From the NCBI GenBank assembly GCA_964035015.1, contig CAXIUP010000272.1, forward strand, positions 62,001 to 126,000: a stretch of DNA of 64,000 nucleotides. Direction: 5' to 3'. The position numbers and the translations under genes are program-made. Positions within the stretch are counted from its first letter, which is position 1; every line of letters begins with the position of its first letter. This DNA comes from Corallium rubrum. Lineage: Eukaryota > Cnidaria > Anthozoa > Scleralcyonacea > Coralliidae. Below the pieces are notes generated by a model. The model had not been told where the DNA came from, did not search any database, and worked only from the letters and a program-made list of their open reading frames with translations. Positions 32,961-44,425 of this stretch are shown in pieces.

Positions 32961-33244
32961 GTACGCTTTTTTGGAGTGAAATGCCCCTCGTACAGTCCCA
33001 CGTTTGCGAGAACGAAGTCAACGCAGACAGACAGATCAAATTACACCCATTCATGAAGATTCATAGGTGATGGAAAAAATTGTCAATTTGTGATCACAAC
33101 ACTATATATGATCGAAACTGAATTCGAGTAAATGAAGGTGCGTTTGTGACTGCGTACTTTGCAGGAGGCAGTGATCGCACAGTGTGTACAAACAGGGAAT
33201 TCCCGAGTTGCTGCTTTACCCGAGCTCGACTTTCATCATGTGCA

Positions 33245-36050
33245 GAGGAGGACGGACAAGTAACCATGTGATTGTCACGTGACATTGTCGACCAATGAAA
33301 TGGCGCTATTTTCTTGTCGTTGCTCGGCTGAAAATTTTGCATTGGACTTGGAATACCGAATATTATGCTTTTGTCATTCATTTTTTTCTTTAAAAAAGCA
33401 GCGATATCGTTTGATATATTGTTGGACTATCCATATCTGCAGGATTTTGCAAGGTAAATGTATTTTTCTACTTTATTTTGATCGTTTATGTAGGTCGTGT
33501 CGCGCTAAGCGAAGACCCCACTTCCGGTTTGTCAACAATCTTCAAAGCAAAAAATCTCGAATTCCCATGGTTCGAATTCTCTAATTTTTGCGTAATAAGT
33601 TGAAGAAATGTCTAATCTTGGATTCTATCCGGACGCCCCCCCCCCCCTCGCCCCCGCAACCGTTTTCGAGATATTCGCCGTTGAACCGACCATGGTATTT
33701 CGGCTTTCGCTAAGATGGCGCCCAATATTTTAAGAGAGACTTTCGCCACTAAAGTTTGTTTTTTTTCTCAAGAATTTTGGAAGTTTCCTAATATTTACAG
33801 CTTTATTATTTTGAGTAGAAAGTGTAGAATGAGTGGTGGACTATTATTAAAGAGTAAAGTTTGGTATTTGTCTGTTTTTATGGTCCAAAACGCTTGTCCT
33901 CGCTGGTATAAAAACACCATCATTCTGGAAAAATTGTATACATAATACATATCAGGCCTGCATACATTTGTAATTATTACAGAATGTACTGAACTTTTTT
34001 AAAGATCTACTATATCTGTATACAGAACTGATACGTATAGATATTTTTCGTTTATTAAATAACATTGTGTTCCATGACAGCAGTATTATTAAAATTGATG
34101 TGTGGATTATTTGTAGTTTATAATTGTTGGTCATTGTTATTGTGAATATAAATATATTGTAGTTGTAGTATTTCTTGCTTAGTATTGCTAATTTGTTATA
34201 ATTTGTTGTTCATAATATTTTTCAGTATACAAATATATATTATTCCTTTTGCCAGTGGTCCCATTTCAACTGAGTCAGTGATGTGGGGAGCAAGCTGATG
34301 GGGTGGGGGAAGGGTACACTTTCAATACCTTGTTTCAGGGCAGAGCTTGAAACGACCCTTGAGGCACATGTCTTCTGATGAAGAGCTTTCTTGTTGCAAA
34401 AGGGGGACTCTAACCAAGTGGGGGTGGGGTGGGGTTTGGGGTGGTGGCATGTCCACCCATTGGTTTGTACACCCATGCAGTGAATACAATAGTTAGGCAT
34501 TGGCTGTACAGTTGACTCTTAAGACATGAAAGGGTTAATAATTCTATCTCACATCCTATTTTTTACAGGAAGTGAAGATATACAGTACAGATGTCAGTGT
34601 TGGAATAACTTTACTTTGGTGGTGTTCAGACTGAGTGCCCGGGCACGAGCACCAATCTGAACAGGATTTTTACAATGATAAATTGATGGATTCTCTTTTA
34701 CTAAATAACATTCAAATAATATGTAGTTTGAAGTTTTGCATGTTGTCATGTTGTATAATTACATAAGGCAATGCATAAATATAATTGTGGACATAACTAA
34801 TAAAATTTTAACACAGAAGTATTATCTCGCATATTATTATACAATCCAAATGCTGGGTCTCAAAACCTAATTAAATGCCTGGATATTATTCATCCCTTTG
34901 CTTTTGAGTGCTAGTGCATGTACATACTGATAAACAGTGAACTATGCCTCTAAGACAGACACCCTTGGGCTGGACTTTGTCTGTCTTATAGTTCATTCAC
35001 ATGTCTTTATACAGTAACTTTTCTGATGCCCTCTCTAAATGTGCCAAAGTTGACATTTTCTTGGCAGACAGGGGGGTGCATCATTGAAAAATGTTGGACC
35101 AATGTCAAAATGTTAACAATGCCCCTGATTGAATACCTGTATCAGTGTCAATACAGTAGCACTTTAGAAGTAACCAAGATCAATATTGAGATAAAACATT
35201 TTAATTTTATTCAAGTTCCTTATTTACATATACATTGAGGATACAGGAAATACACTTTATTTGATAAAATAGAAATATTTGAACATTTGACCAATTATAT
35301 ACCAAATTTATCAATAGATTCTGGAGGCTGAGCAGGAGGCAATCCAATAAATTATCTTGATTTTACCTTAATACAAAGAAAAATACAGGATTGTTATTGA
35401 ATAATAAATTTTAAGCTAGCTTTATTCACAATTTTATTAAATTTGGGATACGCAGTAAGTAAAGGAAACAAGAGTGTTTGTTAAAAAATTGAACACCCCC
35501 CCCCCCCCCCCCAAGGATGATAGTTGTATCTATCAGCAATTGTCTGGATCGACTAGATTATCTAGTTGATCCAGATAATTGCTACACACAACGATTAGAA
35601 GTTTACAGTAATACTGCAGAATGCAAAACATTAAACCACGGAAAATGCATCATAAGGTTAGAATGGGAGGAAGAATTTGAGAGGGAAATCATTAACCACT
35701 TTAAAAACAACAAATAATGTTGATTTCTCACCTCATGCTTTTCTGTCTTTTCTCCAGTTGTAACGAATCACACGTTGCACAGCACAACCAAATCCTTCTT
35801 CGTTGTAAATATCTAATTCGTTTCTGATTTGTTCCATTATTTGTAACATAAAATGCGTAGAATCCGAATGAATGCCCATCCGCCATAACGCCATTCTCAC
35901 GAATATACGCCAAATAAAGCACAATCTGATCATATTAATCGTCCATGAAAACCACGAATTGTTCTCGTATTTTGCTGACCATCAGATTTATCAATTCTGG
36001 ATCAACTGTGACGAGTTTTCAAACGTTTTTGCGCATCTAGTCCACCGGGC
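33245..36050. repeat. Left arm of a large palindrome (uninterrupted)
   Basis: This ~2.8-kb arm is the reverse complement of 36,158-36,375, joined in order with 53,941-56,192 and 63,122-63,630. Anchor matches include GGTCGACAAT/ATTGTCGACC at the outer end, GCGCTAAGCGAAGACCCCAC (~33,500) against its complement at ~63,377, and AGTCCACCGGGC (36,039) against GCCCGGTGGACT (36,158). It has only mild divergence and carries none of the three insertions found in the other arm. It is mostly non-coding, AT-rich, with one short frame near its inner end. Confidence 0.88.
35733..35837 (-). CDS. 34-codon conserved frame in palindrome arm
   Basis: The frame reads MEQIRNELDIYNEEGFGCAV and onward and ends in RKDRKA. 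It is repeated in the other arm at 53,944-54,039 with most residues kept. Upstream reading in the right arm is also open across the Helentron insertion site, suggesting the 3' part of an exon. The family is not recognised. Confidence 0.3.
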   Translation of the reverse strand: MEQIRNELDIYNEEGFGCAVQRVIRYNWRKDRKA

Positions 36051-36157
36051 AGAGTCAGAGGAGGTTGGACAGCTGCCGCAAAGCATCATGGTCCTAACGC
36101 TAAATATGATAAATTATCGATTCATTTGCATCTGACCGCCGACGAGGAATGAACTAT
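36051..36157. other. Spacer at the palindrome centre
   Basis: 107 bp separate the two arms. No feature was recognised inside. Confidence 0.7.
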
Positions 36158-36375
36158 GCCCGGTGGACTAGATGCGCAAAAACTTTTGAAAACTCGTCAC
36201 AGTTGATCCAGAATTGTTAAATCTGATAGTCAGAAATATACGAGAACAATTCGTGGTTATCATAGACAATTAATATGATCAGATTGTGCTTTATTTGGCG
36301 TATATTCGTGACAATGGCGGATGGGCATTCAAGACTACTCAAGTTCCTTCGGATTCGACGCATTTTATGTTACAA
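36158..36375. repeat. Right palindrome arm, part 1
   Basis: The reverse complement of about 35,840-36,050, with a ~17-bp insertion relative to the left arm (AGACTACTCAAGTTCC). It stops at the Helentron insertion point. Confidence 0.88.
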
Positions 36376-36410
36376 CAAGACGCCTGCTCAGGCGTTCACT
36401 CGGGCTATTG
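36376..36410 (-). repeat. Helentron 3' terminus: subterminal inverted repeat and hairpin
   Basis: On the minus strand TAGCCCGAGT is followed by GA and the hairpin ACGCCTGAGCAGGCGT, then CTTG at the junction. Near-identical termini occur at 22,483 and 25,423. Confidence 0.8.
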
Positions 36411-36537
36411 ATTACTTTGCAAAATTGCAGTAGGCTAGTGAGCGAACGGAGGTAACAAAGATAGACGGAACTGAAGTGTTTTCGAAGCAATCACAGTTTG
36501 AACACATTGCATGGTCAATGCCCGATACACAAAAACA

Positions 36538-36692
36538 ATAGACCATTTGCGCGATGACGTAGGATGGCCTTTGGTGATTACAACTACCAGAATGTTTTGC
36601 CAGTCTCCCAGTGGTGATAAACAGAGGATACTAAGAAAGCATATCTGGTAGTTGTAGTCACCTAACACCATCAAACGTCATCGTGGAAATGG
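36538..36692. mobile_element. ~155-bp hairpin MITE inside the Helentron
   Basis: GACCATTTGCGCGATGACGT pairs with ACGTCATCGTGGAAATGG, and TTACAACTACCAGA pairs with TCTGGTAGTTGTAG. It has no coding potential. Confidence 0.6.
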
Positions 36693-36699
36693 CGTATTC

Positions 36700-38640
36700 T
36701 CAATACACAACTGCCTGAGTACGAGACTGCAAATCGAAAATAATTTAGTCTTGAAAGAAAGTTCACTGACCGGGAGAGAAAAGGGAAGAAGACAAAGAAC
36801 AGTTGGGAATTCCAGAAAACTTCAAGGGTAGGGTTGAGGGATAAGCAGGGCACGCAAGAAAGCCACCACTTCACCGCCTGACTTCCTCGCGTGCCCCGGT
36901 TATCCCTCACGAGCGTCGAACGTCTGATACCCAGTGTGCATCGTCGAACGTCTGATACCCAGTGTGCACGTGCGGTGAAAGAGCTTCTCAAGACCTCAAC
37001 GAAAGGTGTAGATTGCAGATAAAAATTCGAATAGTCCATCATCAAGATCCATTTTACTCGTACACTAATTACAAATGTCAATGACAGTGTGTTATTTTTA
37101 TTGATCAATGAGCATGGACAACGTTGAATTCATACATGGTAAATTAGTGGTATCAACTCCTATTAAAAGTGATCTTGCTTCAGATTATAAACTAGCTCAT
37201 CATACACTAGATAATAAATAAAATTCAAGTTTTGTTTCAAGATTTGTTCGCTGTATTTGCAGCATTGTAAGAACGAGATAGTTGTAGTTTTTACTATACT
37301 CATTTCAAAGTTTGAATCAGCGCGGAACCAGCTCCGATACAATTGTTATTCGGTTTATGCTTGTTTGCTTGATGGAGATCGGCATTCCAGGAAGTATTTT
37401 TATGAAGACATTCATAATCTTACTTTGCAATGCTTTCTAATATTTCTTGAGTCGTACATCTGCTAGTAAAACACGTCATGTGGAAACGACAGTCTTGTAA
37501 AATAGGCGATGGCAAATGACAAAGAATGCTAATGATATTGTCATTGCAGAATAACGTCGTTGTTGACTTTGTTTTCCTCTAATAGTTTTGATGCAGTTAC
37601 CCAAATTTTCATCCAGTTTTACAACTTTTGTCACAACTACGATTTGATTGCACGTTAGTCACAGGCCAGAAGACCAACCGTCTTTCGGCTTTAACTGCAG
37701 GTGTAGGAGGTTATTGAGGAACAGGTGTAACGACACTTGGAATATCGTAAGTTTGAAAATGGTGGTTTGTTTACGACTGTCGAGAAATTGTTAAGTCCTG
37801 AGTCGAACCACTGCAACGATGATCGTAACTTCATGGTGTGCCAGTGTATACAGTAGCAATATAAGGATCCAGAAGGTTTACTTTGTTATCCTTGGCTGCG
37901 ACAGCGTATACTATAGCTGGCTTCAGAATAGACTTGCTTTTTAACTCTATCTTCAAAACCAGGATTGAGGTGGTGAGACGCCACGAGGAATATACGTTTT
38001 TTCCTGTAAATATTCCTTTGATGGTGTATTTGTCACTTGTAGTTATTTTATCTCCATCGGTCTTTTCCTGCTGTTCCGAAAATTCATGGTTGACTTGCAG
38101 GACCGTTCACAAATATGGCGATTATTTTGTCTTCGTTATTAATAACTTGTATAACTAAGTGGGTGCTGGTTGACGCGGCAAGTCCAACCATAGTCTGGTC
38201 CAACAGCTTTTCCGATGGTTTATCGCTGAAAGGTTTAACGATATAGGAGGAGTTGAAGAGTCTAAAATATAAAGTACAAAGAAAGTCTGATTTAGTAAAG
38301 CAAATCAACGCACGAGGACTTTACACTGAAGGGGACTAAAGAGAGAGAAATTGATTTACTGCCTTACCTTGTTGTCCATGTCCCTGATCTCCCTTCGGAT
38401 CTGTCGGGGTTGTTCAAACCAGGACAGCAGATTTCAGCCCTTTTCAGGCCAGACGCATGAAAGGTACAATACAGTATAGGTGGTCGTCTAGTCGGTGTGT
38501 AGCGAAGCTATATAGGTATATATACTGTCTCTATTTAATAATTATATAAAACTCATTGATATCGTCGTCTGTGCAGTGATAGACGTGTTCATGTTAAAAT
38601 GTACAAAAAATTGAAATTTTAATTCATATGTATTTAAACT
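36700..38640. other. Helentron 3' non-coding region
   Basis: No gene was recognised. A ~32-bp direct duplication with CGTCGAACGTCTGATACCCA lies at about 36,905-36,968. Confidence 0.5.
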
Positions 38641-38659
38641 GAATGTGATTGAAATGTTA

Positions 38660-41600
38660 CTAGCTGCAATATTGTACTGAGATTTTAACAGCATCATGAT
38701 CAGAATAATATACGTTAATTACAGAATTGTCAGTTATTTGCGTTAACACTGTTGGCGCAACATACACATGGTCTAATAAGCTTCCAGAAGAAACAAACGT
38801 AGGTTTTGTTACAATCTGAGTGTAATTGAAAGATTCCATTAAAGACTTGAGTGGTTCAACCTGACTGCCATTGAAATAATTAATATTAAAGTCGCCAAGA
38901 ATCATGTCAACTGCACAACTATTAAGGATGTATTTCAAGCAATCTACATACTGTAAGATACTGGAACTGTGCTTTCGATAGAGCAATAGGAAAGATCGTA
39001 TTTCTCCTGATTGGGTATTATTTATCACAAAGTTTAATGCATTTATTGAAGGGAAGTATTCACACTCTCTTATTTCTACAGTATTTCTGGTGCGGAGTGC
39101 CATACTCGAGTATTTATCAGTATCGTGATCCTGACGGTACAGTTTGAAAGGATTGAGATTACGTATAATTTCATTGTCAGAATCATGAGGTAGAAGTTGT
39201 GTTTCAGTCAGAGCTATGATATGACTATTGAAAAGTTTTAAATCAAATTTAATATCAATGCTATGTTTTTTTATAGATCTTACATTTAAAAGCGATATGG
39301 TTAGTACTGAGTTGTTAAAATCATTTTGCGATAAAGTTGTTGAGGAAATCGTACATTCATTCCGTAGTCGTTTATACTCTTCAGTAACTTTAGGATTCGC
39401 TTTAACATCTTTATTAGCAATTTGCCCCAAAATGTGGATACCTTCTAAAGTAGTTGAACGGCTTAAGGCAACATAAATTTGTCCATAGTTAAACGATCTT
39501 TGCCTTCTTAACTCGGAACTGATAACAACATTTTCAAGTGTTAGACCTTGAACCTTGTGTACAGTACAAGCCCAAGAAAGTGCAACAGGAAATTGTACCC
39601 TTTGTATTTCTGGAGAAGATGCTTTACCTGGTCTGATTTTAATCTTTGTTAGTACAGGTTCAATAGGAACTACTTTGTGTTCTCTTGCAAAAGAATTAGC
39701 ATGAGTGTTCATCAAGTTTTTACCAGCTTTTGCATCATCAAACTTTATATAAAGAACAGTTGGTTTTTGAGTAGTTGGATTGACATCAATTTTAAACACA
39801 GTTCCCATTTGTCCATTGATGAGTCTATCTGGAATACTGATATTTGTTGTAAGCATTACCCTAGCACCTTCTTTTATCAAAATTTCATAAGCAAGTCCAC
39901 CTGTTTCAGACCGTCCTCTTGCTAAAACTCTATCAATGTCTTGTTTACTTACATTTGTTGGATATTGATCATTAGCCTTAAGAACAAATAAGGATCCATG
40001 TATTTCTTCTAGTTTTTTGTTGTTATATTCATCAACAGGAACGTTTTCAGCCCAGATATGAAGAGCATCTGATGGATAATTGGCATCTGATTGGGTTATT
40101 GATCTTGAATGAATTCTTGTAATGTCATGTTCTGTTTGAGAAGCTGTTCTTATCCTGTTAAGAAGTTCAGTAAATGGCTGGTCATTTTTCTGTCTCATGA
40201 TTTCAGTAAGTTCTATCATTTTGAAGACCTTCCATGGATGACATAGGTTATAAGCATCGTTTTTGTAATTGTCAAAAACAGCTTTCTTACGTATTGGTGG
40301 CAGTTGGTATAGGTCACCTACGGCTATGATACTAATTCCTGCGAATAAGAGAGAATTGGATGTACCAAAAATTTCTTTCAATCTTTGATGGATATGAAGT
40401 AAGGTTGTATTTCAAACCATAGAAATTTCATCAATTATTATAAGCTTTAGGTCAGATAATGATAATCTAAATTGTGTTTTCTTTTGGTCTGACATTGCAG
40501 GTAGATTATCACCTGTTTCTTTAGGAATTGCAAAACCAGTGTTTATTGTTGTTCCATCAATGTTTATTGCAGCCACACCTGTCGGAGCCAGTAAAAGAAC
40601 AGTTGGTAGTTCAGGATTAATAGGAGGGTGTCTAAAAGTCTTAACTACTGTGTGATATATTGTTTTAATCAAATGACTTTTTCCTGCACCTCCACCACCA
40701 GTTATAAAAAGATATATTGGTTTTACTTCAACAGGTTTTAAGCTGTTCATATTTTTTATTGTATCTCGGCACCAGGCGAGAACTGTATCATATGCATGAC
40801 GTTGTTCTATGTTCAACGACCGTACAGACTGACGTAGTAAATCATCAGAAATATCTGCTGGTTGGTTGTAGGAAGTAATCATTCCAGGAGAGGTATGCTG
40901 ATTATATTGTGTGGTTGGATCAAGATGTGATGGTAATTGCTCATTAAATGACTCATTTGGGATAGACTCATCGTGCACTTGACCTTGTAAATCAGCATTT
41001 TCTTGATCATTAATTGAATCATATGAATGAATAATATTGCCCTGATTGCTTTTTAGTACTTCAAGTGCCTCACCAACAGCATCTGCCTCAGGTTCAAATA
41101 TTGCTCTGTTGTGCTCAACAATGGCTTGAATATCATGTTCATGAAATTTTGATGCATATGTTTGATCTGAACCAACAAGATTAGTTTCATCTCGCCATGG
41201 ATAGTAGAGCATGAGTAAATGATGGAAATAAGATTCTGGTTCTTTTCTTTTGTTTGGCGTATGATATCTTATAACAGCCTTAACTTTCCTACATTTCATA
41301 TATTCATTTGTGTTTATTAATTTTACTTTGTTGGGAAGAGATTGTTTTGTATCTGTTGTTGCATGTTGTGATTCAATTAAGTCATCTTGAAGAACATCTG
41401 GTTGAGAATCTCTAGTTTCACTACAATCCATTTTATAATCCTTATAGTAATATGCAGCAAATTCTGCCAGACATAAGTTAGCAACAGAAGAAATCGATAC
41501 TGGTCTAATGCTGTAACGCTGAATTATATTTGATTTATAGATATCAGTGCTTTCATCATCGAGTTCATCAAGCTCATACTGTTTCTTAGTAACACGTACT

Positions 41601-44425
41601 CTTTTTTCTGGAAAATCTGTACTGACAAAAACTGTTGCTGGAAATATTTTTCTTAACCAAAGTTCTGGCATTGATCTGTAGACACATTCTTGTGAACTCA
41701 CTTCTCTTGTAGACAAAAAAGCAGCGCCAATTTTTTCAAGCCATCTCTTATATTCATGTTGGAAGCTTTTGCTTCTTTTGCTGCATTTGCAATAGCCTGA
41801 GAACATTCAGTTTCATCTTTAGTAAAATATGAGCATACATATGCTATGCATTTGTAGTGATTAAACACAGGTTGCAAATCAACATTTGCTGCAAATCCTT
41901 TAATACCAGCAACAAAGTAATTGTTAATAAAACAGCTGTCTATTGGCCTCTTAAGGTGCAACTCAAAATCAGAATCTGGTGAAATTGATAGAGCCCAGTA
42001 ATATTCATCCTCAGTAATACCAATTGAATTAAGAATGTCTGCATCACTTAGAGTTGCACCATAATTTGTCTTTGATGGGTTTAACACTTAATCTATTTTC
42101 TGTTTGACCAAAGTGAGAATCTCTCTTCGCCTGTTTAGTATGCTACTCTTTATTTCCTCATCTAGATTTTTATTAAGAGGTTCTGCTACAATTGTTCTTG
42201 TTGTAAAAAATTGACCAAAATTAAATCTACAACTAATATTTTTGTACTTTCTGCAGGTTTTAGAATGATTGTGCTTTTGATACGTTTTGACTAATTCATG
42301 TAACTGTGGTTCAGTTTCCTTGTCTGGAAGGTAGGCTTGTACATGCTTATCTATAAACTCAACATAAGCTTGTTTAGTGTCTGATGTAAGTTTTGGGCAG
42401 TCAGAAGTCCATATTAATGCATGTAAATGAGGTGATCCTCTCATTTGAAATTCAATGCGAAGTGCATAATATATTACTTTGCCTATTGGGTTATTTTGAC
42501 TAAGAAGTAGCTCAGTGAAAAATGTTTCAACTCTATGTTGAAAGTGTTTTGCGACCACAACAGGATTAAGATTTAGCATTGAACATCTTTCATTGTATGA
42601 TAACGCTTCAACTTGTTCGTCAGTCATGTTTCTCCCTTGTGTTCTAGCTATAATCTGAAACAATTCAGGCCATCTAAGATCAGCACATGATAATGTCATA
42701 AACCATGTTGGAATACCAAGTTGTTTTACCATGGCTACTACTTCATACATAAATTTTTGCCAGTAGGGTGGTGTGCCTGGAATTTGTCTTAAAAACAAAT
42801 ATGCCTGATCTTGACAAATTAAACCTTTTAACTTGTTTACATCTGATTTTATTTGTCATGCTGTTATGGGTTGACCATGTATCTTTTTTAAGGCTATATT
42901 AATACTATCTGATACCTTTTTTTGTTCCATTATAAATTGTGCAAAGAAAAGATATTCTGGATTCGTAGCAAACCTTCCACTGTAATTGTAAAAGCCGAGC
43001 ATTAAAGTACTTTACTGGTGATAATTTAATTTTTCTATCTTCGGTATACCCAAACCGTCCTTTTGGAAACAATACTGGAAATGCTAGCTCTTCACATTTC
43101 TTATCAGTCATTAGTGATACAGGATGTCTATTTTCTCCAGGTGCAATATTGTATACTTCATTACCTAATGAACAATTTTTATTACTTTGTACTGTAACGG
43201 GATAAGCTGGTAACACAGATTGCAAACATGTCTCATTAGTTGCTTGTCGATACTCATTTAATGGGTCGTCCCTTTCTTCAGACTCATCATAATTGGTAAT
43301 GTGTTGCTTCCTGGTATCTGTCAAGGTCATTTCATTTTTATCAACGTTTGTGACAGAATTGGCACTGTCAAGTTGTTCTAAATTTGTTAAATTTGCACTG
43401 ATATTGTTTATATCAATTGTAATGTTGTTATATAATGGATTATTTAACTTCAGCCAGTTAAGGGCATCAAGAATGAACTGAGGACGTACTGCTTGAAAAT
43501 ACACATGACCTCTAAATTCAAGTTTACGTTTAAGTTTCTACATAATAATACCAGATCTTTCAGGGGGCCGTGGTAAAACTTTGCATGTATTGTCACAGTC
43601 AACAGGCACGTTACAGATTGCTCCCTTAACTTTTCTTTGTTGACCTTTAGGCATTACTATTATCTTTTCAAAAACTATTCTTTGTGAAATAAGAATTTGT
43701 TCAAGTTTTTCTAAAGATACAAGTTCAGTTGGTATTTCATTAACATACATGTTATTACATATTGCCTGGCAAGGAATTTTGCCTTTCACTACCTTTGAAT
43801 GACAGGTTTTACAAACATATTCTTTGTCATCAAATGACTTTATATCAGTAAACTGATTTTCATCAATATTGTTGTATTTATCTTTTTGTAATAGCAAGAC
43901 TGATTTGCTGTACAGTAGCCGGTTGCAAAGAGAACATATATAATAGGGACCTTCTTTTATTTTATTGCAAAACCGGGATATATAATCATCCAAATCATGT
44001 GACATGGGATTGTTCTTTGCTGCTCTAGCTTTTCGACCTGCCTGTTCACATTTTTTTTCAATATACTTTGCTTTTTCAAGTGGGTCCATAGTTTCATATT
44101 TATGTTTCGTGTTGGCTCTGTTTTTCATAAGACGTAATTCTTTCTGATTTGGTTCCATTGATTTATAATTTTTGGCACTTTTTTCAAGAATAACCTTCTT
44201 TTTCATGGGATCCATTGATTTATATTTTTTGGCATTTTTTTCAAGAATAACTTTCTTTTTCATTGGATCCATTGATTTATATTTTTTGGCATTTTTTTCA
44301 ATTTGTTTCAAATGGTCCATACTTTTGTAGTTTAAAGCAGCTTTTTCAGTCTTAATCTTCTTCTTAGATGGTTCCAAATTTGCATATTTGTCTTTCTTTT
44401 TGTCATTAAGTAACCGTTTTTGCAT
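38660..44425 (-). pseudogene. Helentron Rep-helicase-APE endonuclease
   Basis: Domains run in order on the minus strand. The N-terminus is lysine-rich with four ~19-residue repeats (KYKSMDPMKKKVILEK; 44,155-44,330), followed by CxxC zinc motifs (CSLCNRLLY, CKTCHSK). The Rep HUH motif is at GSPHLHALIW (~42,425) and the tyrosine motif at CIAYVCSYFTK (~41,840). The Pif1-family helicase has Walker A GGGGAGKSHL (~40,690), IIIDEIS (~40,425), VGDLYQLPP, VHKVQGLTLENVV and YVALSR. A C-terminal APE-type endonuclease has LNVRS (~39,290), TETQL (~39,205), GDFN (~38,890) and SDHDA (~38,700). Lesions: TAG at 43,538, a one-base frameshift near 42,975, TGA near 42,858, TAA at 42,088, a frameshift near 41,740 and TGA near 40,409. 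The protein would unwind DNA and nick/join it by a rolling-circle mechanism. Confidence 0.9.

Larger units (their letters stand above)
25991..32990 (+). mobile_element. 7.0-kb DNA transposon with 8-bp TSD
   Basis: Both ends begin CGAGGGGCATTTCACTCC as an inverted repeat, 18 bp perfect and continuing imperfectly through AAAAA and GTAC. TACAGTCC occurs immediately outside each end (25,983-25,990 and 32,991-32,998). Inside both ends lie dense AAATCC arrays. A spliced plus-strand transposase gene occupies the middle. An 8-bp TSD fits hAT, P, Merlin or Zisupton-type elements; the transposase suggests a P-like or hAT-like enzyme but I cannot assign the superfamily. Confidence 0.92.

Noticed and set aside
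25991-32990. Polinton/Maverick or other virus-like giant transposon
   Set aside because: No DNA polymerase B, integrase, packaging ATPase or capsid frame; 8-bp TSD and 18-bp inverted ends indicate a cut-and-paste element.
37883-38158. Host exon in the Helentron 3' region
   Set aside because: A 91-codon frame without recognisable domain, no supporting splice context.
38660-39330. Separate LINE endonuclease inserted in the Helentron
   Set aside because: The APE domain is in frame with, and directly follows, the helicase motifs, as known for Helentrons.
40409-43540. Stop codon reassignment or programmed readthrough in the Rep-helicase frame
   Set aside because: Stops of all three kinds (TAG, TGA, TAA) occur along with frameshifts, which is simple decay.
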